43,734 nucleotides of DNA from Chitinophaga pinensis (GCA_945863965.1 CAMBBZ010000003.1:1-43734); one strand, 5' to 3'; shown: positions 1 through 8,220, counted from the stretch's first letter. Notes: a model not told the origin generated them from the sequence alone. Program-made: numbers and translations.

Positions 1-99
1 TGGATTGGTGATTTTAATCCTAAGATGATCAGCATGTTAAATGCCTTGGGTGCACAGCTAATTAAAACGCATCACACCTACTTAAAGATTTTTTCCTGA
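1..99 (+). CDS. C-terminal fragment of a GNAT-like acetyltransferase (partial)
   Basis: Frame 1 is open from the window edge to a TGA at 97-99 and encodes 32 residues, starting WIGDFNPKM and ending LKIFS. The combination IGDFNPKM, then a short helix with LGA, then TYLKIF resembles from memory the C-terminus of Bacteroidota GNAT-like proteins of about 380 residues. Only the tail is visible, so the family call is a recollection of the motif and not a domain match. The gene is followed directly by the tRNA-Lys promoter. Confidence 0.5.
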   Translation, partial: WIGDFNPKMISMLNALGAQLIKTHHTYLKIFS

Positions 100-105
100 A
101 GGAAG

Positions 106-136
106 TTGCTTTTTACAATTATCAGTTCTATTTTTG
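106..136 (+). promoter_or_regulatory. Bacteroidota-type promoter of tRNA-Lys
   Basis: A TTG at 106-108 lies 20 nt before TATTTTTG at 129-136, which fits the TTG-N19..21-TAnnTTTG consensus of Bacteroidota primary sigma factors. Transcription should begin near 141, giving a leader of about 35 nt before the tRNA. Confidence 0.7.
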
Positions 137-141
137 CACCC

Positions 142-169
142 TGTTAAAACGATAACATTTTGTTAAAAC
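142..169 (+). repeat. 9-nt direct repeat in the tRNA-Lys leader
   Basis: TGTTAAAAC occurs at 142-150 and again at 161-169, inside the predicted 5' leader of tRNA-Lys. It may be chance in AT-rich DNA. No function can be read from it. Confidence 0.4.
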
Positions 170-175
170 AGAAAT

Positions 176-248
176 GATTCTGTAGCTCAGCCGGTAGAGC
201 AATACACTTTTAATGTATGGGTCCTGGGTTCGAATCCCAGCGGAATCA
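176..248 (+). tRNA. tRNA-Lys (anticodon TTT)
   Basis: The 73-nt cloverleaf folds fully. The acceptor stem is GATTCTG at 176-182 with CGGAATC at 241-247, with one G-U pair. The D arm is GCTC/GAGC, the anticodon stem ATACA/TGTAT encloses the loop CTTTTAA, and the T arm is CTGGG-TTCGAAT-CCCAG. The anticodon TTT reads lysine codons. The discriminator is A248 and CCA is not encoded. Confidence 0.96.
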
Positions 249-250
249 CA

Positions 251-278
251 AAGGCCACTTTCTAGTGGCCTTTTTTTT
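251..278 (+). terminator. Rho-independent terminator of tRNA-Lys
   Basis: AAGGCCACT, a TTCT loop and AGTGGCCTT form a 9-bp stem followed by a run of T, three nucleotides after the tRNA. Confidence 0.9.
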
Positions 279-413
279 GCTTATAAGTCCCGATTTTCTA
301 TTGTATAAATCAATGCGTTTTGTAGCGTAAAACAAGAGGCGAGTACCAAAAATAGAGGTGCAAATTTGCATATACGATTGCAAGACATCCAAAATAATTA
401 AACAAGAATTTCT

Positions 414-421
414 TATCTTTC
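414..421 (+). promoter_or_regulatory. -7 promoter element abutting the start codon at 426
   Basis: TATCTTTC matches TAnnTTTG except for the last base and ends 4 nt before the ATG. This places the expected transcription start at or next to the A of the start codon. I see no clear -33 element. Confidence 0.45.
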
Positions 422-425
422 GACA

Positions 426-1826
426 ATGAAGCGTAAACAGTTCATTCAGTCCTTGGGAGCCACAGCGGTCGGCACTGCTTTATTGCCACAATCGTTGGTT
501 GGCCACCCCGATTCTAGAAAACCACCCAAAGGTAAAAAAACACCTGAATTCATTGTTCCTCAAGGCGTAGATGTTTCCAATTCCCCCCACAATGAAAAAT
601 ATTGGGGCCCAGTTGCTTCCAATTTTATCAAACCAGAAGGGTTTATTAATCTAGAAAATGGGTATTTCAGCCACCAACCGCAAGGTACACTGGCCTATCA
701 CATCGATGCTGAAACCAGTATCAATACCCAGACCAGCCATTTCATGCGAACGGCACAAACCCAAGCCATTGAAGCCGCCCGAAATGCGTTTGCAGGTTTT
801 CAAGGTTTAAATCCAGAAGAAGTCGCTTTCACGCGCAATACCACGGAGAGTCTCAACATCATCATCATGGGCACCCAATGGCAAGCGGGCGACGAGGTTG
901 TAATTGGCGACCAAGACTATGGTTCCATGGTAGAATCGTTTCAACAAGCCGTTTCCCGTTGGATGATTCGCCTCAAAGTGGCAGAAGTCCCGGTAAACCC
1001 GAACAGCGATGTTGAAATTATCCGTGCCTACACCTCATTAATTACGCCGCGCACAAAAATGCTGCACCTCACGCATATGATCAATCTTACAGGGCAGCTT
1101 ATTCCTGTGATGGCCATTACTCAGGAGGCGAAGAAAATAAACCCCAATATATTTGTTGTGGTAGACGCCGCTCATAGCTTGGCTCACACCCCCTTGGATA
1201 TGTGGGAATTGCGAAACGCAGGCATTGATGCCATCGGGGGAAGTCTACATAAATGGCTCTGCAACCCTATAGGCGCGGGGTTTTTAGTCTTAAAAAAGCA
1301 AAACATTCGCGAAATTTGGCCCCTTATGGGCGATGTTAGTGCCGATCGTACCGATATCCGGAAATTTGAACATCAAGGAACTCGCCCTATCCAATCCTTA
1401 CAGACCATTGCTAAAGCTATAGAATTTCACCGATTGTTGGGAAGTGCCAGCAAATACAATCGCCTTACCTATCTAAAATTGTTGTGGATTGGCAATAAGC
1501 AAGCTCTGGAGAATTTCGGGAAAGGTTTGGGCATTCTGAACGATCCCATCTATCAAGCCAACATGAATGCCGTAACGGACTTGATGGAGAGTGGCTCATT
1601 CAAATTGCAATCGCCGTTAGTGCCATTTAGCAGAGGCGGCGCTATAGCGACAGCGGCGTTCACCGGATACACGCCCACTGAACTCGCCAATACATTGATG
1701 AACAAATTTGGTATTTTTACCGTGGGCATCGACCACCCGGTCATTCAGGGCGTTCGGGTTACACCGCATTTGAGCAACAGCACCAGCGATTGTATTGCCC
1801 TAAATAAGGCATTTACGGCGCTTTGA
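426..1826 (+). CDS. Class V aminotransferase-fold PLP enzyme (isopenicillin N epimerase-like) with Tat-like leader
   Basis: This 466-residue fold-type I PLP enzyme has the aminotransferase class V / isopenicillin N epimerase layout. TTESLNI near 139-145 would bind the cofactor phosphate, DAAH at 247-250 supplies the Asp that pairs with the pyridine nitrogen, and SLHKW at 273-277 carries the Schiff-base lysine, Lys276. The N-terminus has MKRKQF followed by a short apolar stretch to about residue 26. That resembles a twin-arginine leader with RK in place of RR, so export with bound cofactor is plausible but not certain. The gene stands alone, with a terminator behind it. The substrate cannot be told from the sequence; epimerase, desulfurase or lyase activity is possible. 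Confidence 0.85.
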   Translation: MKRKQFIQSLGATAVGTALLPQSLVGHPDSRKPPKGKKTPEFIVPQGVDVSNSPHNEKYWGPVASNFIKPEGFINLENGYFSHQPQGTLAYHIDAETSINTQTSHFMRTAQTQAIEAARNAFAGFQGLNPEEVAFTRNTTESLNIIIMGTQWQAGDEVVIGDQDYGSMVESFQQAVSRWMIRLKVAEVPVNPNSDVEIIRAYTSLITPRTKMLHLTHMINLTGQLIPVMAITQEAKKINPNIFVVVDAAHSLAHTPLDMWELRNAGIDAIGGSLHKWLCNPIGAGFLVLKKQNIREIWPLMGDVSADRTDIRKFEHQGTRPIQSLQTIAKAIEFHRLLGSASKYNRLTYLKLLWIGNKQALENFGKGLGILNDPIYQANMNAVTDLMESGSFKLQSPLVPFSRGGAIATAAFTGYTPTELANTLMNKFGIFTVGIDHPVIQGVRVTPHLSNSTSDCIALNKAFTAL

Positions 1827-1854
1827 GTGGATTTGATTCCTATCTAGAAATGGT

Positions 1855-1880
1855 AAAAAACGCCTATTTCAGCGTTTTTT
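1855..1880 (+). terminator. Terminator after the PLP enzyme gene
   Basis: AAAAAACGC and GCGTTTTTT pair across an 8-nt loop and end in a T run, 28 nt after the stop codon. Apart from this hairpin and the inverted repeat and promoter near 2064-2126, the 317-bp gap before the next gene is AT-rich, with no gene that I can support. Confidence 0.75.
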
Positions 1881-2063
1881 GGTAAAATAAACAATTTGTA
1901 TACGTCTTAAATTGACAATTTTGTACTGATTAGGTTTATTTATGCTAAATATATATACTATTTCTACACGTAAAATAATCGAATAATCACCGTTTTTGTA
2001 AAATTCGATATTGCCGTTATAGGGAATGGGATGTAGAATTAAACAAAATTAAAGGCTAAAAAA

Positions 2064-2094
2064 GCTTATTTGTACATTTTTGTACTAAATAAGC
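2064..2094. repeat. Inverted repeat upstream of the AAA ATPase gene
   Basis: GCTTATTT plus GTAC at 2064-2075 is mirrored by GTAC plus TAAATAAGC at 2082-2094, with a 6-nt T-rich centre and a one-base bulge. A further half-site, GCTTATTTA, follows at 2107-2115 and overlaps the approach to the promoter. The layout suits an operator or an RNA hairpin in a longer transcript. It lacks the T run of a terminator. Confidence 0.45.
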
Positions 2095-2118
2095 ATAGTG
2101 TATATTGCTTATTTAAGT

Positions 2119-2126
2119 TATTTTTG
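2119..2126 (+). promoter_or_regulatory. -7 promoter element of the AAA ATPase gene
   Basis: TATTTTTG is an exact TAnnTTTG match ending 17 nt before the ATG at 2144. A good TTG is not seen 19-21 nt upstream. Confidence 0.5.
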
Positions 2127-2143
2127 TTGTAATAAGAAGAAAT

Positions 2144-3607
2144 ATGAACCAATTAACGCTTATTCCTGCACATAAAATAACCGAACGTTTGCGGTTTGAA
2201 AATACGTGGTGGCTTACCAAGCACATTGCCTCTTTTTATTGGAGTATGCGTAGGCGATTGTATTTCGATTTGTTTTTTCCTTACGTGGAAGAAACCCAAG
2301 TACGTCGAGCCGTGGTTTTAATGGGTCCTAGGCGCGTAGGTAAAACCGTGATGTTGTTTCATAGTATCGAGCGTTTATTGGAGTTAGGTGTTGAGCCTCA
2401 AAAGATATTCTTTATTGGTATGGATAACCCCGTTTATGTGAATTTAGGGTTGGAAGATCTTTTAGATTTGTGTAAGTTGTCATTGGGGTTGGAATCCTTA
2501 TCGGGTTGCTATGTGTTTTTTGATGAAATCCAATACCTCAAAGATTGGGAACGGCATTTGAAGGTATTGGTCGATACGTATCCTGGAACTAAATTTGTAG
2601 CTTCGGGTTCTGCCGCGGCCGCGTTGAAGTGGCACAGTACGGAAAGTGGAGCGGGTAGGTTTACCGATTTTATGTTACCTCCTTTAACGTTCCAGGAGTT
2701 TATTCACTTGAAGGAAATGAACCATTTGATTAAAGATCCTCAGGCGAGCTACGGGGGAATTCCCCCAGCATATAAATTTACGCACGACATCAAGTCTTTA
2801 AACCAGGAATTTCAGCAATATTTAAACTTTGGGGGATATCCCGAGGTGGTGTTGTCGGAAAAAATCCGAAATGACATGGGTCGCTACATCAAAAGTGATA
2901 TTGTAGATAAGGTGTTGCTGCGCGATTTACCCAGTTTGTATGGAATTCGAGATGTGCAAGAACTAAATCGCTTTTTTACGTATATCGCTTATAATACTGC
3001 CAATGAATTTTCCTACGAAACCATGTCCAAGCAAAGCGGCATCCAAAAGGAAACGTTAAAACGGTACTTGGAATATTTAGAGGCGGCTTTTTTGATAAAA
3101 GTGTTGAATAAGGTCGATTTAAATGCGAAGCGCCTGAAGCGGGTCACGAGTTTCAAGGTATATTTAACGAATCCTTCGCTCAGAACGGCCTTGTTTTCGC
3201 CCGTTGGTGAAGCCGACGAAGAAATGGGAAATATGGTAGAAACGGCTTTGGTTTCGCAGTGGATGCACCGGGAGAAGCTGAATTTGGCCTATGCTCATTG
3301 GAAAGAGGGCAGGAGCGAGGGCGAGGTAGATATGGTGGTGGTTGATGATGCACGCTTTAAGCCTCTATGGGCGGCGGAGATCAAATGGAGCAACCGCTAC
3401 ACGGTTCACACGAAGGAACTGAAGAGTTTGCTACAATTTTGCACCCAGCACCAACTTTCAAGGGCCTTGGTCACTACTGTCGACCAAACCCTCACCAAAT
3501 CGATCGATGGCGTAAGCATTTCATTCATGCCTGCGGCGGTGTACGCATATAATATTGGCAATGCTACGTTGCGCATGAAGTACGATAAAGATAGTGAGGT
3601 GTTATAG
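2144..3607 (+). CDS. AAA family ATPase with C-terminal DUF4143 domain
   Basis: This is a 487-residue soluble protein. The N-terminal ATPase has Walker A GPRRVGKT at 61-68 and Walker B YVFFDEIQ at 123-130. A middle winged-helix-like part includes a stretch around YETMSKQSGIQKETLKRYL. The C-terminal DUF4143 region has EGEVDMVVVD followed by AAEIKWS, the D...ExK spacing of a restriction-endonuclease-like fold. Proteins of this family are very common in Bacteroidota and archaea, often as stand-alone genes, and their role is mostly unknown. The gene has its own promoter and an upstream inverted repeat that may control it. Length is normal for the family and there is no sign of a frameshift. Confidence 0.88.
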   Translation: MNQLTLIPAHKITERLRFENTWWLTKHIASFYWSMRRRLYFDLFFPYVEETQVRRAVVLMGPRRVGKTVMLFHSIERLLELGVEPQKIFFIGMDNPVYVNLGLEDLLDLCKLSLGLESLSGCYVFFDEIQYLKDWERHLKVLVDTYPGTKFVASGSAAAALKWHSTESGAGRFTDFMLPPLTFQEFIHLKEMNHLIKDPQASYGGIPPAYKFTHDIKSLNQEFQQYLNFGGYPEVVLSEKIRNDMGRYIKSDIVDKVLLRDLPSLYGIRDVQELNRFFTYIAYNTANEFSYETMSKQSGIQKETLKRYLEYLEAAFLIKVLNKVDLNAKRLKRVTSFKVYLTNPSLRTALFSPVGEADEEMGNMVETALVSQWMHREKLNLAYAHWKEGRSEGEVDMVVVDDARFKPLWAAEIKWSNRYTVHTKELKSLLQFCTQHQLSRALVTTVDQTLTKSIDGVSISFMPAAVYAYNIGNATLRMKYDKDSEVL

Positions 3608-3691
3608 AGCGCATTCCACCAAGAACTGCCATTACGTTTTAAAATTAAATGAGTAACTTAGCCAATAAAATGGGTTGAAGTTATTAAAAAT

Positions 3692-3720
3692 CAAGGTATG
3701 TCTTTCTTAAACATGCCTTG
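3692..3720. other. Hairpin between the ATPase and DUF2130 genes
   Basis: CAAGGTATGT and ACATGCCTTG pair over 10 bp with one G-U pair and a 9-nt loop. No T run follows on either strand, so it may be a weak terminator of the gene at 2144-3607 or a leader structure of the gene at 3764. Confidence 0.35.
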
Positions 3721-3763
3721 GTAATTATACTAATTTGACCCTTAGGATAAATAGATATTAAAT

Positions 3764-5062
3764 ATGAACGAAATAATTTGCCCCAATTGTCAGAAAGCGT
3801 TTAAAGTAGACGAGTCCGGATTTGCCGATATCCTCAAACAGGTGCGCGACCATCAGTTCGAGGAAGAAATTTCCAATCGCTTGGCACTTGCTGATAAAGA
3901 AAAAGAGAGCGCGGTTAAACTTGCAGAAGCCAAAATTCAAAATAATTGGCAGGAACAACTTTCTAAGAAAGAACAGGAACTGAGTAATCTCAAAGCGGAA
4001 AAAGCACTAGAACTTCAGCAGAAACTAGCCGAAAAAGAAAATTTGCTGTCTGAACTGAAAGCAAAAATTGACAATGCGGAATTGGTGAAAACATTAGCGG
4101 TAAATCAGGCAACCAAGCAAATCGAAAAGGAACGGGATGAGCTGGCCAATTCGATTCAGATGAAAGAGACCGAAAAAGAATTGCTCAAAATAGCCTTATC
4201 CGAGAAATTTGCGGCCGAACTTAAAGAAAAAGATGCCATCATTAAGCATAAAGACGAAGAGATTGCCCTCAGAAAAGAAATGAAGCTGAAGCTGTCCACA
4301 AAAATGGTAGGGGAAACACTAGAGCAGCATTGCGAAAACGAATTTAATACACTTAGGGCGACTGCTTTTCAAAATGCGTATTTCGAAAAGGATAACGATG
4401 CAAAGTCTGGCAGTAAAGGAGATTTCATTTTCCGGGAGCTCGACGATGCCGGTAATGAAATCATTTCGATTATGTTCGAAATGAAAAACGAAGGCGATGC
4501 TACAGCCAGCAAAAAAAGGAATGAAGACTTTTTTAAAGAACTAGATAAAGATCGCACAGAAAAAAAATGCGAATATGCCGTGTTGGTATCGTTGCTCGAA
4601 GCGGATAATGAGCTGTACAATACAGGTATTTTAGACGTAGGGTATAGGTTCCCCAAAATGTATGTGGTGCGACCTCAATTTTTCATTCCTATAATTACCT
4701 TATTGCGCAATGCGGCTATGAATTCACTTAAGTACAAAGCCGAACTCGCCCTCATGCGCAATCAAAATATTGATATCACCAATTTTGAAGACAATGTGAA
4801 TGCTTTTAAAGAGGGTTTCGCGCGTAATTATGAATTGGCCAGTAAAAAGTTCAAAACGGCCATTGACGAAATTGATAAAACCATTGACCATCTTCAGAAA
4901 ACCAAAGAGGCTCTATTGTCATCAGAAAACAACCTTCGTTTGGCGAATAACAAAGCCGATGATTTAAGCATCAAGAAGTTAACCCGTGGCAATGCCACCA
5001 TGATAGCGAAGTTTAATGAATTGGAAAAAGGGATGGATCTAGATTCGGATGGTTTGGATTAA
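3764..5062 (+). CDS. DUF2130 family protein: zinc-finger-like N-terminus, coiled coil, nuclease-like core
   Basis: This 432-residue cytoplasmic protein belongs to the DUF2130 family. It opens with CPNC at 6-9, a zinc-ribbon-like knuckle. A long Glu/Lys-rich coiled coil runs from about 30 to 190. The conserved core then has GDFIF (Asp220) and, 19 residues later, EMKNE (Glu239, Lys241). That D...ExK arrangement is typical of PD-(D/E)xK nucleases. A second helical segment follows at about 355-432. The biological role is not established, and DNA binding or cleavage is inferred from the motif. A strong bidirectional terminator follows. Confidence 0.85.
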   Translation: MNEIICPNCQKAFKVDESGFADILKQVRDHQFEEEISNRLALADKEKESAVKLAEAKIQNNWQEQLSKKEQELSNLKAEKALELQQKLAEKENLLSELKAKIDNAELVKTLAVNQATKQIEKERDELANSIQMKETEKELLKIALSEKFAAELKEKDAIIKHKDEEIALRKEMKLKLSTKMVGETLEQHCENEFNTLRATAFQNAYFEKDNDAKSGSKGDFIFRELDDAGNEIISIMFEMKNEGDATASKKRNEDFFKELDKDRTEKKCEYAVLVSLLEADNELYNTGILDVGYRFPKMYVVRPQFFIPIITLLRNAAMNSLKYKAELALMRNQNIDITNFEDNVNAFKEGFARNYELASKKFKTAIDEIDKTIDHLQKTKEALLSSENNLRLANNKADDLSIKKLTRGNATMIAKFNELEKGMDLDSDGLD

Positions 5063-5087
5063 GTCGGTATTTATTCTATTGTCTACC

Positions 5088-5123
5088 AAAACAAACGGCT
5101 CCCTAAAGGAGCCGTTTGTTTTT
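5088..5123. terminator. Bidirectional terminator between convergent genes
   Basis: A perfect 14-bp stem (AAACAAACGGCTCC with its complement) closes a CTAAA loop and has A and T tracts on its two sides. It can stop transcription from the DUF2130 gene on plus and from the operon ending at 5139 on minus. Confidence 0.9.
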
Positions 5124-5138
5124 AGGTCACATTGAGCC

Positions 5139-6236
5139 TTATGGACTTACTAAATTTACGCTTATGCTTACATAAAACGGATTCGTTAACGTAGACTCCA
5201 TGGCATACGGCGCATCGCTTAGCAACCCAAAGGCCCGTAAGGTTTCCTTACCACCGTCTAAACGGTCAGAATGATACCTGTAATTGATGCGATATCCTGC
5301 CTGCGCTGATACCCATAAAAAGTCTTTTACCGAAAATTGGTATTCCATGCGCAAACGGATTTCTCCGCGACGTATTTCTAAATCTTCTGGTCTTAACGTT
5401 TCATCTTTGTACAACCGATAACTCTGTCCCTGCAACTCAAATCCCGCAAAAACCATATTTCTCGGATTGATCGTCCGCCTAACGGCCGCACGCGCCGGAA
5501 ATAAGATTTCTGTTCCCCATTTATTGGCTGCATCCGTCCAATTATACATAAAAACAGGAATGTAGTTAAGTTCTCCAACGCGATAGGTGCGGGCCAAACC
5601 TACGCCCCATTGCTTTTTCTCATTCGGGCGTTTTCCCCAAATTACGGCTCCTGAATATTTTAGGTAATTCAAAGGCATGATATTAGACAAGGTATAATCG
5701 CCGTTTAAATCCGCCGATCCTTGAAATAACAAAAACTGCTTGTCATTCAATGGCTTAAATACGGTTGTATTCAATCCCATCGTGCGGAAGGCATTGCTAT
5801 GTTGGTCGATAACCCTATTACGTCCACCCACAGGTATTGACTGTTCCATACCTTCAAAGTTGGTTTGCCAATAATTGAAGCCCATCTGCCAAACCAAACT
5901 GGTTGTGGAAATCACGGGTATGTTACAACCCAAACGCAATCCGTGCGTTGCCGATATATTCATTTCATCTGCACCCGATAGCTCATTTCCAGCTCTATCA
6001 GTCAGGGACTCGGCGCGCATTTTATACGGACCCTGAACGTCATAACCCACGTAAATGAGTTGCGCTGGACTTAATCCTTCGATTTTTGGAGAACAATACC
6101 TTTTGGCACCTTCATCTACAAAATCGACATCATTGTACATGCTAAAGTCATCTTCGGTGCCGGTGGTATCGCTTTGCGACCGCAATTGTCCAATTGCTAT
6201 TACAGACAATCCGAGTATTATGTGGAGCTTACGCAT
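5139..6236 (-). CDS. Exported DUF6268-like outer-membrane beta-barrel protein
   Basis: This 365-residue protein has a clear signal peptide (MRKLHIILGLSVIAIGQLRS, cleaved before QSD). The rest alternates short amphipathic strands rich in aromatic residues and has turns such as YRINYRYHSD near the end, as expected of an outer-membrane barrel. The start of the mature domain, LIYVGYDVQGPYKM, resembles from memory the DUF6268 family. It is the third gene of an operon, with its ATG 2 nt after the stop of the DUF2147 gene. The ligand or role is unknown. Confidence 0.65.
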   Translation of the reverse strand: MRKLHIILGLSVIAIGQLRSQSDTTGTEDDFSMYNDVDFVDEGAKRYCSPKIEGLSPAQLIYVGYDVQGPYKMRAESLTDRAGNELSGADEMNISATHGLRLGCNIPVISTTSLVWQMGFNYWQTNFEGMEQSIPVGGRNRVIDQHSNAFRTMGLNTTVFKPLNDKQFLLFQGSADLNGDYTLSNIMPLNYLKYSGAVIWGKRPNEKKQWGVGLARTYRVGELNYIPVFMYNWTDAANKWGTEILFPARAAVRRTINPRNMVFAGFELQGQSYRLYKDETLRPEDLEIRRGEIRLRMEYQFSVKDFLWVSAQAGYRINYRYHSDRLDGGKETLRAFGLLSDAPYAMESTLTNPFYVSISVNLVSP

Positions 6237-6238
6237 TT

Positions 6239-6718
6239 TTATTTCTTAGTGGCTTTCTTGGGTTTGATTTCTAGGCGTTTCCAAATATCGGTACGACCTA
6301 GGGCAGAAACGCCAATATATCCGCGGATATCGAGGGTGTTTTTATCGGTCATTTTTATCGTACAGCTATATGTATTGCCATTCAAGGGATCGTAAATCGT
6401 TCCCTCATCCCAAATGTCGCCGCCCTTATAAACGAAATCTTTTAGATTACGGTATCCCTTAAGAGGAACATTCCGAAGCGATGCATCGGGGTTATTTTTG
6501 TCGGTTTTGTTCTCGCCTGTTGCAGGATCTACCGGTTCCTTGAGCCAAACAATGCGACCGAAGTACTTGTCTCCAATTTTTTCAACTTTTACCCGGGCGC
6601 GACCGTTACTAGGTTCCCAAACTCCCAACAAGCGGTCACCGTCGGTGTTCTGACTTACAAAAGCAGTCATGCTCAAAAGCAAGAGGCTAAATAGGGCAAT
6701 TAAACTTATTTTTTTCAT
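6239..6718 (-). CDS. DUF2147 family secreted protein
   Basis: A signal peptide (MKKISLIALFSLLLLSMTAF) precedes a compact domain of about 135 residues. It shows the DUF2147 hallmarks: GVWEPSNGRARVKV near the start, FGRIVWLKEP, a Lys/Asp-rich loop followed by LRNVPLKGY, WDEGTIYDPLNGNTYSC, and GYIGVSALGRTDIWKR at the end. The family is a small lipocalin-like beta-barrel exported to the periplasm or cell surface, with unknown ligand. I chose the ATG at 6718 because it starts a standard signal peptide. An earlier in-frame ATG at 6736 would add MINIKT and overlap the upstream gene. It is the middle gene of a three-gene operon. Confidence 0.88.
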   Translation of the reverse strand: MKKISLIALFSLLLLSMTAFVSQNTDGDRLLGVWEPSNGRARVKVEKIGDKYFGRIVWLKEPVDPATGENKTDKNNPDASLRNVPLKGYRNLKDFVYKGGDIWDEGTIYDPLNGNTYSCTIKMTDKNTLDIRGYIGVSALGRTDIWKRLEIKPKKATKK

Positions 6719-6728
6719 GGTTTTTATA

Positions 6729-7253
6729 TTAATCAAATGACAATTCTAAAGTAATGGTAGCCTTGAGTGTTAAATTGGCTTCGATGTCTTGTTTTAAATC
6801 GGAATCTAAAATGATATACACTTCGCTTTCATTAAGGTAATCTGTGAGGTCGGCTTCCCCAGAAATATTGAGTGCTTGAACCTTTTTATCAGAGGCAATT
6901 GGATTTAACAAAGCCACAGCTTGCATCGGTACGTCTTTATTATTGGTAGCAAAACTTAGTACGAAACTCTTTATGTCATCAAAACCATAGCAATCTTCAC
7001 ATTCTTCATCGCGGATTTCAGCGGTCAAAAGTTTGGCCCCTTTAATTTTCATTCCGTCTTGGTATTGGTCCTTTAATAATGATTTCAAATCCACTTTCCA
7101 TGCGTATTGTGCCGGATTAGGTCCTTCGTATAAAGGGCCTTCGTAGCTGAATTCAACGTCGGAGAGGGTAATGATTTGACGCTTAGACCCGTTTCCACAA
7201 GAGTTTAGCAACAAGAGTGGGAGCGCCAAAGCGCAGAATATAAGTTTTCTCAT
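6729..7253 (-). CDS. Putative lipoprotein of unknown function
   Basis: This 174-residue protein has a lipoprotein signal ending in the lipobox LNSC, with Cys19 as the likely lipidated residue, followed by GNGSKR. The mature part is predicted to be mostly beta-strand. It contains a CEDC pair near residue 85 that could form a disulphide or hold a metal. I do not recognise the family. It is the first gene of the operon that continues with the DUF2147 and barrel proteins, which suggests that all three act in the outer envelope. A degenerate -7-like element (TTTATTTG) lies 5 nt before the ATG. Confidence 0.75.
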   Translation of the reverse strand: MRKLIFCALALPLLLLNSCGNGSKRQIITLSDVEFSYEGPLYEGPNPAQYAWKVDLKSLLKDQYQDGMKIKGAKLLTAEIRDEECEDCYGFDDIKSFVLSFATNNKDVPMQAVALLNPIASDKKVQALNISGEADLTDYLNESEVYIILDSDLKQDIEANLTLKATITLELSFD

Positions 7254-7268
7254 ACTAGCAAATAAACA

Positions 7269-7280
7269 ACATTATAATGT
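7269..7280. promoter_or_regulatory. Perfect 12-bp palindrome in a divergent intergenic region
   Basis: ACATTATAATGT is a perfect palindrome between the divergent genes at 7253 and 7324, where a repressor site could affect both. In such AT-rich DNA it may also be chance. Confidence 0.3.
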
Positions 7281-7296
7281 AATTACATAGAGCGTG

Positions 7297-7304
7297 TATC
7301 TTTG
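7297..7304 (+). promoter_or_regulatory. -7 promoter element of the YdcF-like gene
   Basis: TATCTTTG is an exact TAnnTTTG match ending 19 nt before the ATG at 7324. No clear -33 TTG is visible. Confidence 0.5.
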
Positions 7305-7323
7305 ACTATTATTCGTAGAAACT

Positions 7324-8121
7324 ATGTTTTTCGTTTTAAGTAAGTTCTTGGGTTTTGCCATAAAGCCCCATATTTGGGTTTTAGCTGCGTTTTTAATCGG
7401 TCTTTTATATCTTTTTCGGGGGAAATCAGATACGGTGTCGCTAATCAAAGCCAAGCGTTGGCTATTGGCGTCGGGTATAATCGCATTCATTACGGGCAAC
7501 CATGCCATCGTGAACGAGCTGTACATGGCATGGGAGGTTCCACCTAGTAAAGAACGCCTTCACACGTCTGATAGCATGCCCAGAACGGCCGTAATTCTAA
7601 GCGGATATTCGCATTACGACGCGGTAAACGATATTTTTAGTATGAATGAGGCGGGTGATCGCTTGGTGGTGGGTATGCAGGGATTATTATTGCATAAATT
7701 TGACCGAATAATTTTAACTGGCGGAAGTTCTTCGGTACTCAAAAAAGTGTACTATGAAGCCGAAGAAGCAGGTAAATTCCTGCAACAAATGGGCTTTGAT
7801 TCATCTACTTTTATTTTGGATAGTGATTCTCGAAACACCTATGAAAACGCAGTCATAACTAAGCGTATTTTAGACAGCTTGGGCATTACAGAGCCCATTT
7901 TGTTAGTCACATCAGCCTCGCACATGTACCGGGCTAAAAAATGCTTTGAGAAAGCCAATGTGAAGTTTCGCGCATATCCGGCGCATCACACCGTAACTCC
8001 TTTACGAAATTACAATTTGGAAGCATGGCTAATTCCCAATCCGGGTTCGATGAACCGCTTGCATGCATTGTTACACGAGTGGGTGGGTATTCTAACTTAT
8101 AAACTTACAGGGAAAATTTAA
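7324..8121 (+). CDS. YdcF/ElyC family (DUF218) membrane protein
   Basis: The protein has 265 residues, with two N-terminal membrane segments (about 5-30 and 38-60) and a periplasmic DUF218 domain. The domain shows its usual steps: AVILSGY, then IILTGGSS, then DSDSRNTYENA, where Arg and Asn-Thr form part of the conserved pocket, then LLVTSASHMYRA. Relatives such as ElyC and SanA affect peptidoglycan precursor or envelope homeostasis in E. coli, but the chemistry is unknown. The length and domain order match ElyC-type proteins. The gene is monocistronic and divergent from the lipoprotein operon. Confidence 0.85.
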   Translation: MFFVLSKFLGFAIKPHIWVLAAFLIGLLYLFRGKSDTVSLIKAKRWLLASGIIAFITGNHAIVNELYMAWEVPPSKERLHTSDSMPRTAVILSGYSHYDAVNDIFSMNEAGDRLVVGMQGLLLHKFDRIILTGGSSSVLKKVYYEAEEAGKFLQQMGFDSSTFILDSDSRNTYENAVITKRILDSLGITEPILLVTSASHMYRAKKCFEKANVKFRAYPAHHTVTPLRNYNLEAWLIPNPGSMNRLHALLHEWVGILTYKLTGKI

Positions 8122-8152
8122 AGTCGATTTAAGTCTGTGGCTAAATAAAGGA

Positions 8153-8172
8153 CACTCGTCGTTTCACGAGTG
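8153..8172. other. Weak hairpin between convergent genes
   Basis: CACTCGT and ACGAGTG pair over 7 bp with a 6-nt loop between the YdcF-like gene and the MBOAT gene. No T run follows, so terminator function is uncertain. Confidence 0.3.
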
Positions 8173-8220
8173 GGTATGCCATAACTAGTATTAAACCTAC
8201 GGTTAAAAAAGGCCTCGAAA

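Noticed and set aside
2144-5062. Defence island made of the AAA ATPase and DUF2130 genes
   Set aside because: There is no integrase, methylase, toxin or other defence gene nearby, and both families are common as lone housekeeping-like genes. Kept only as a question.
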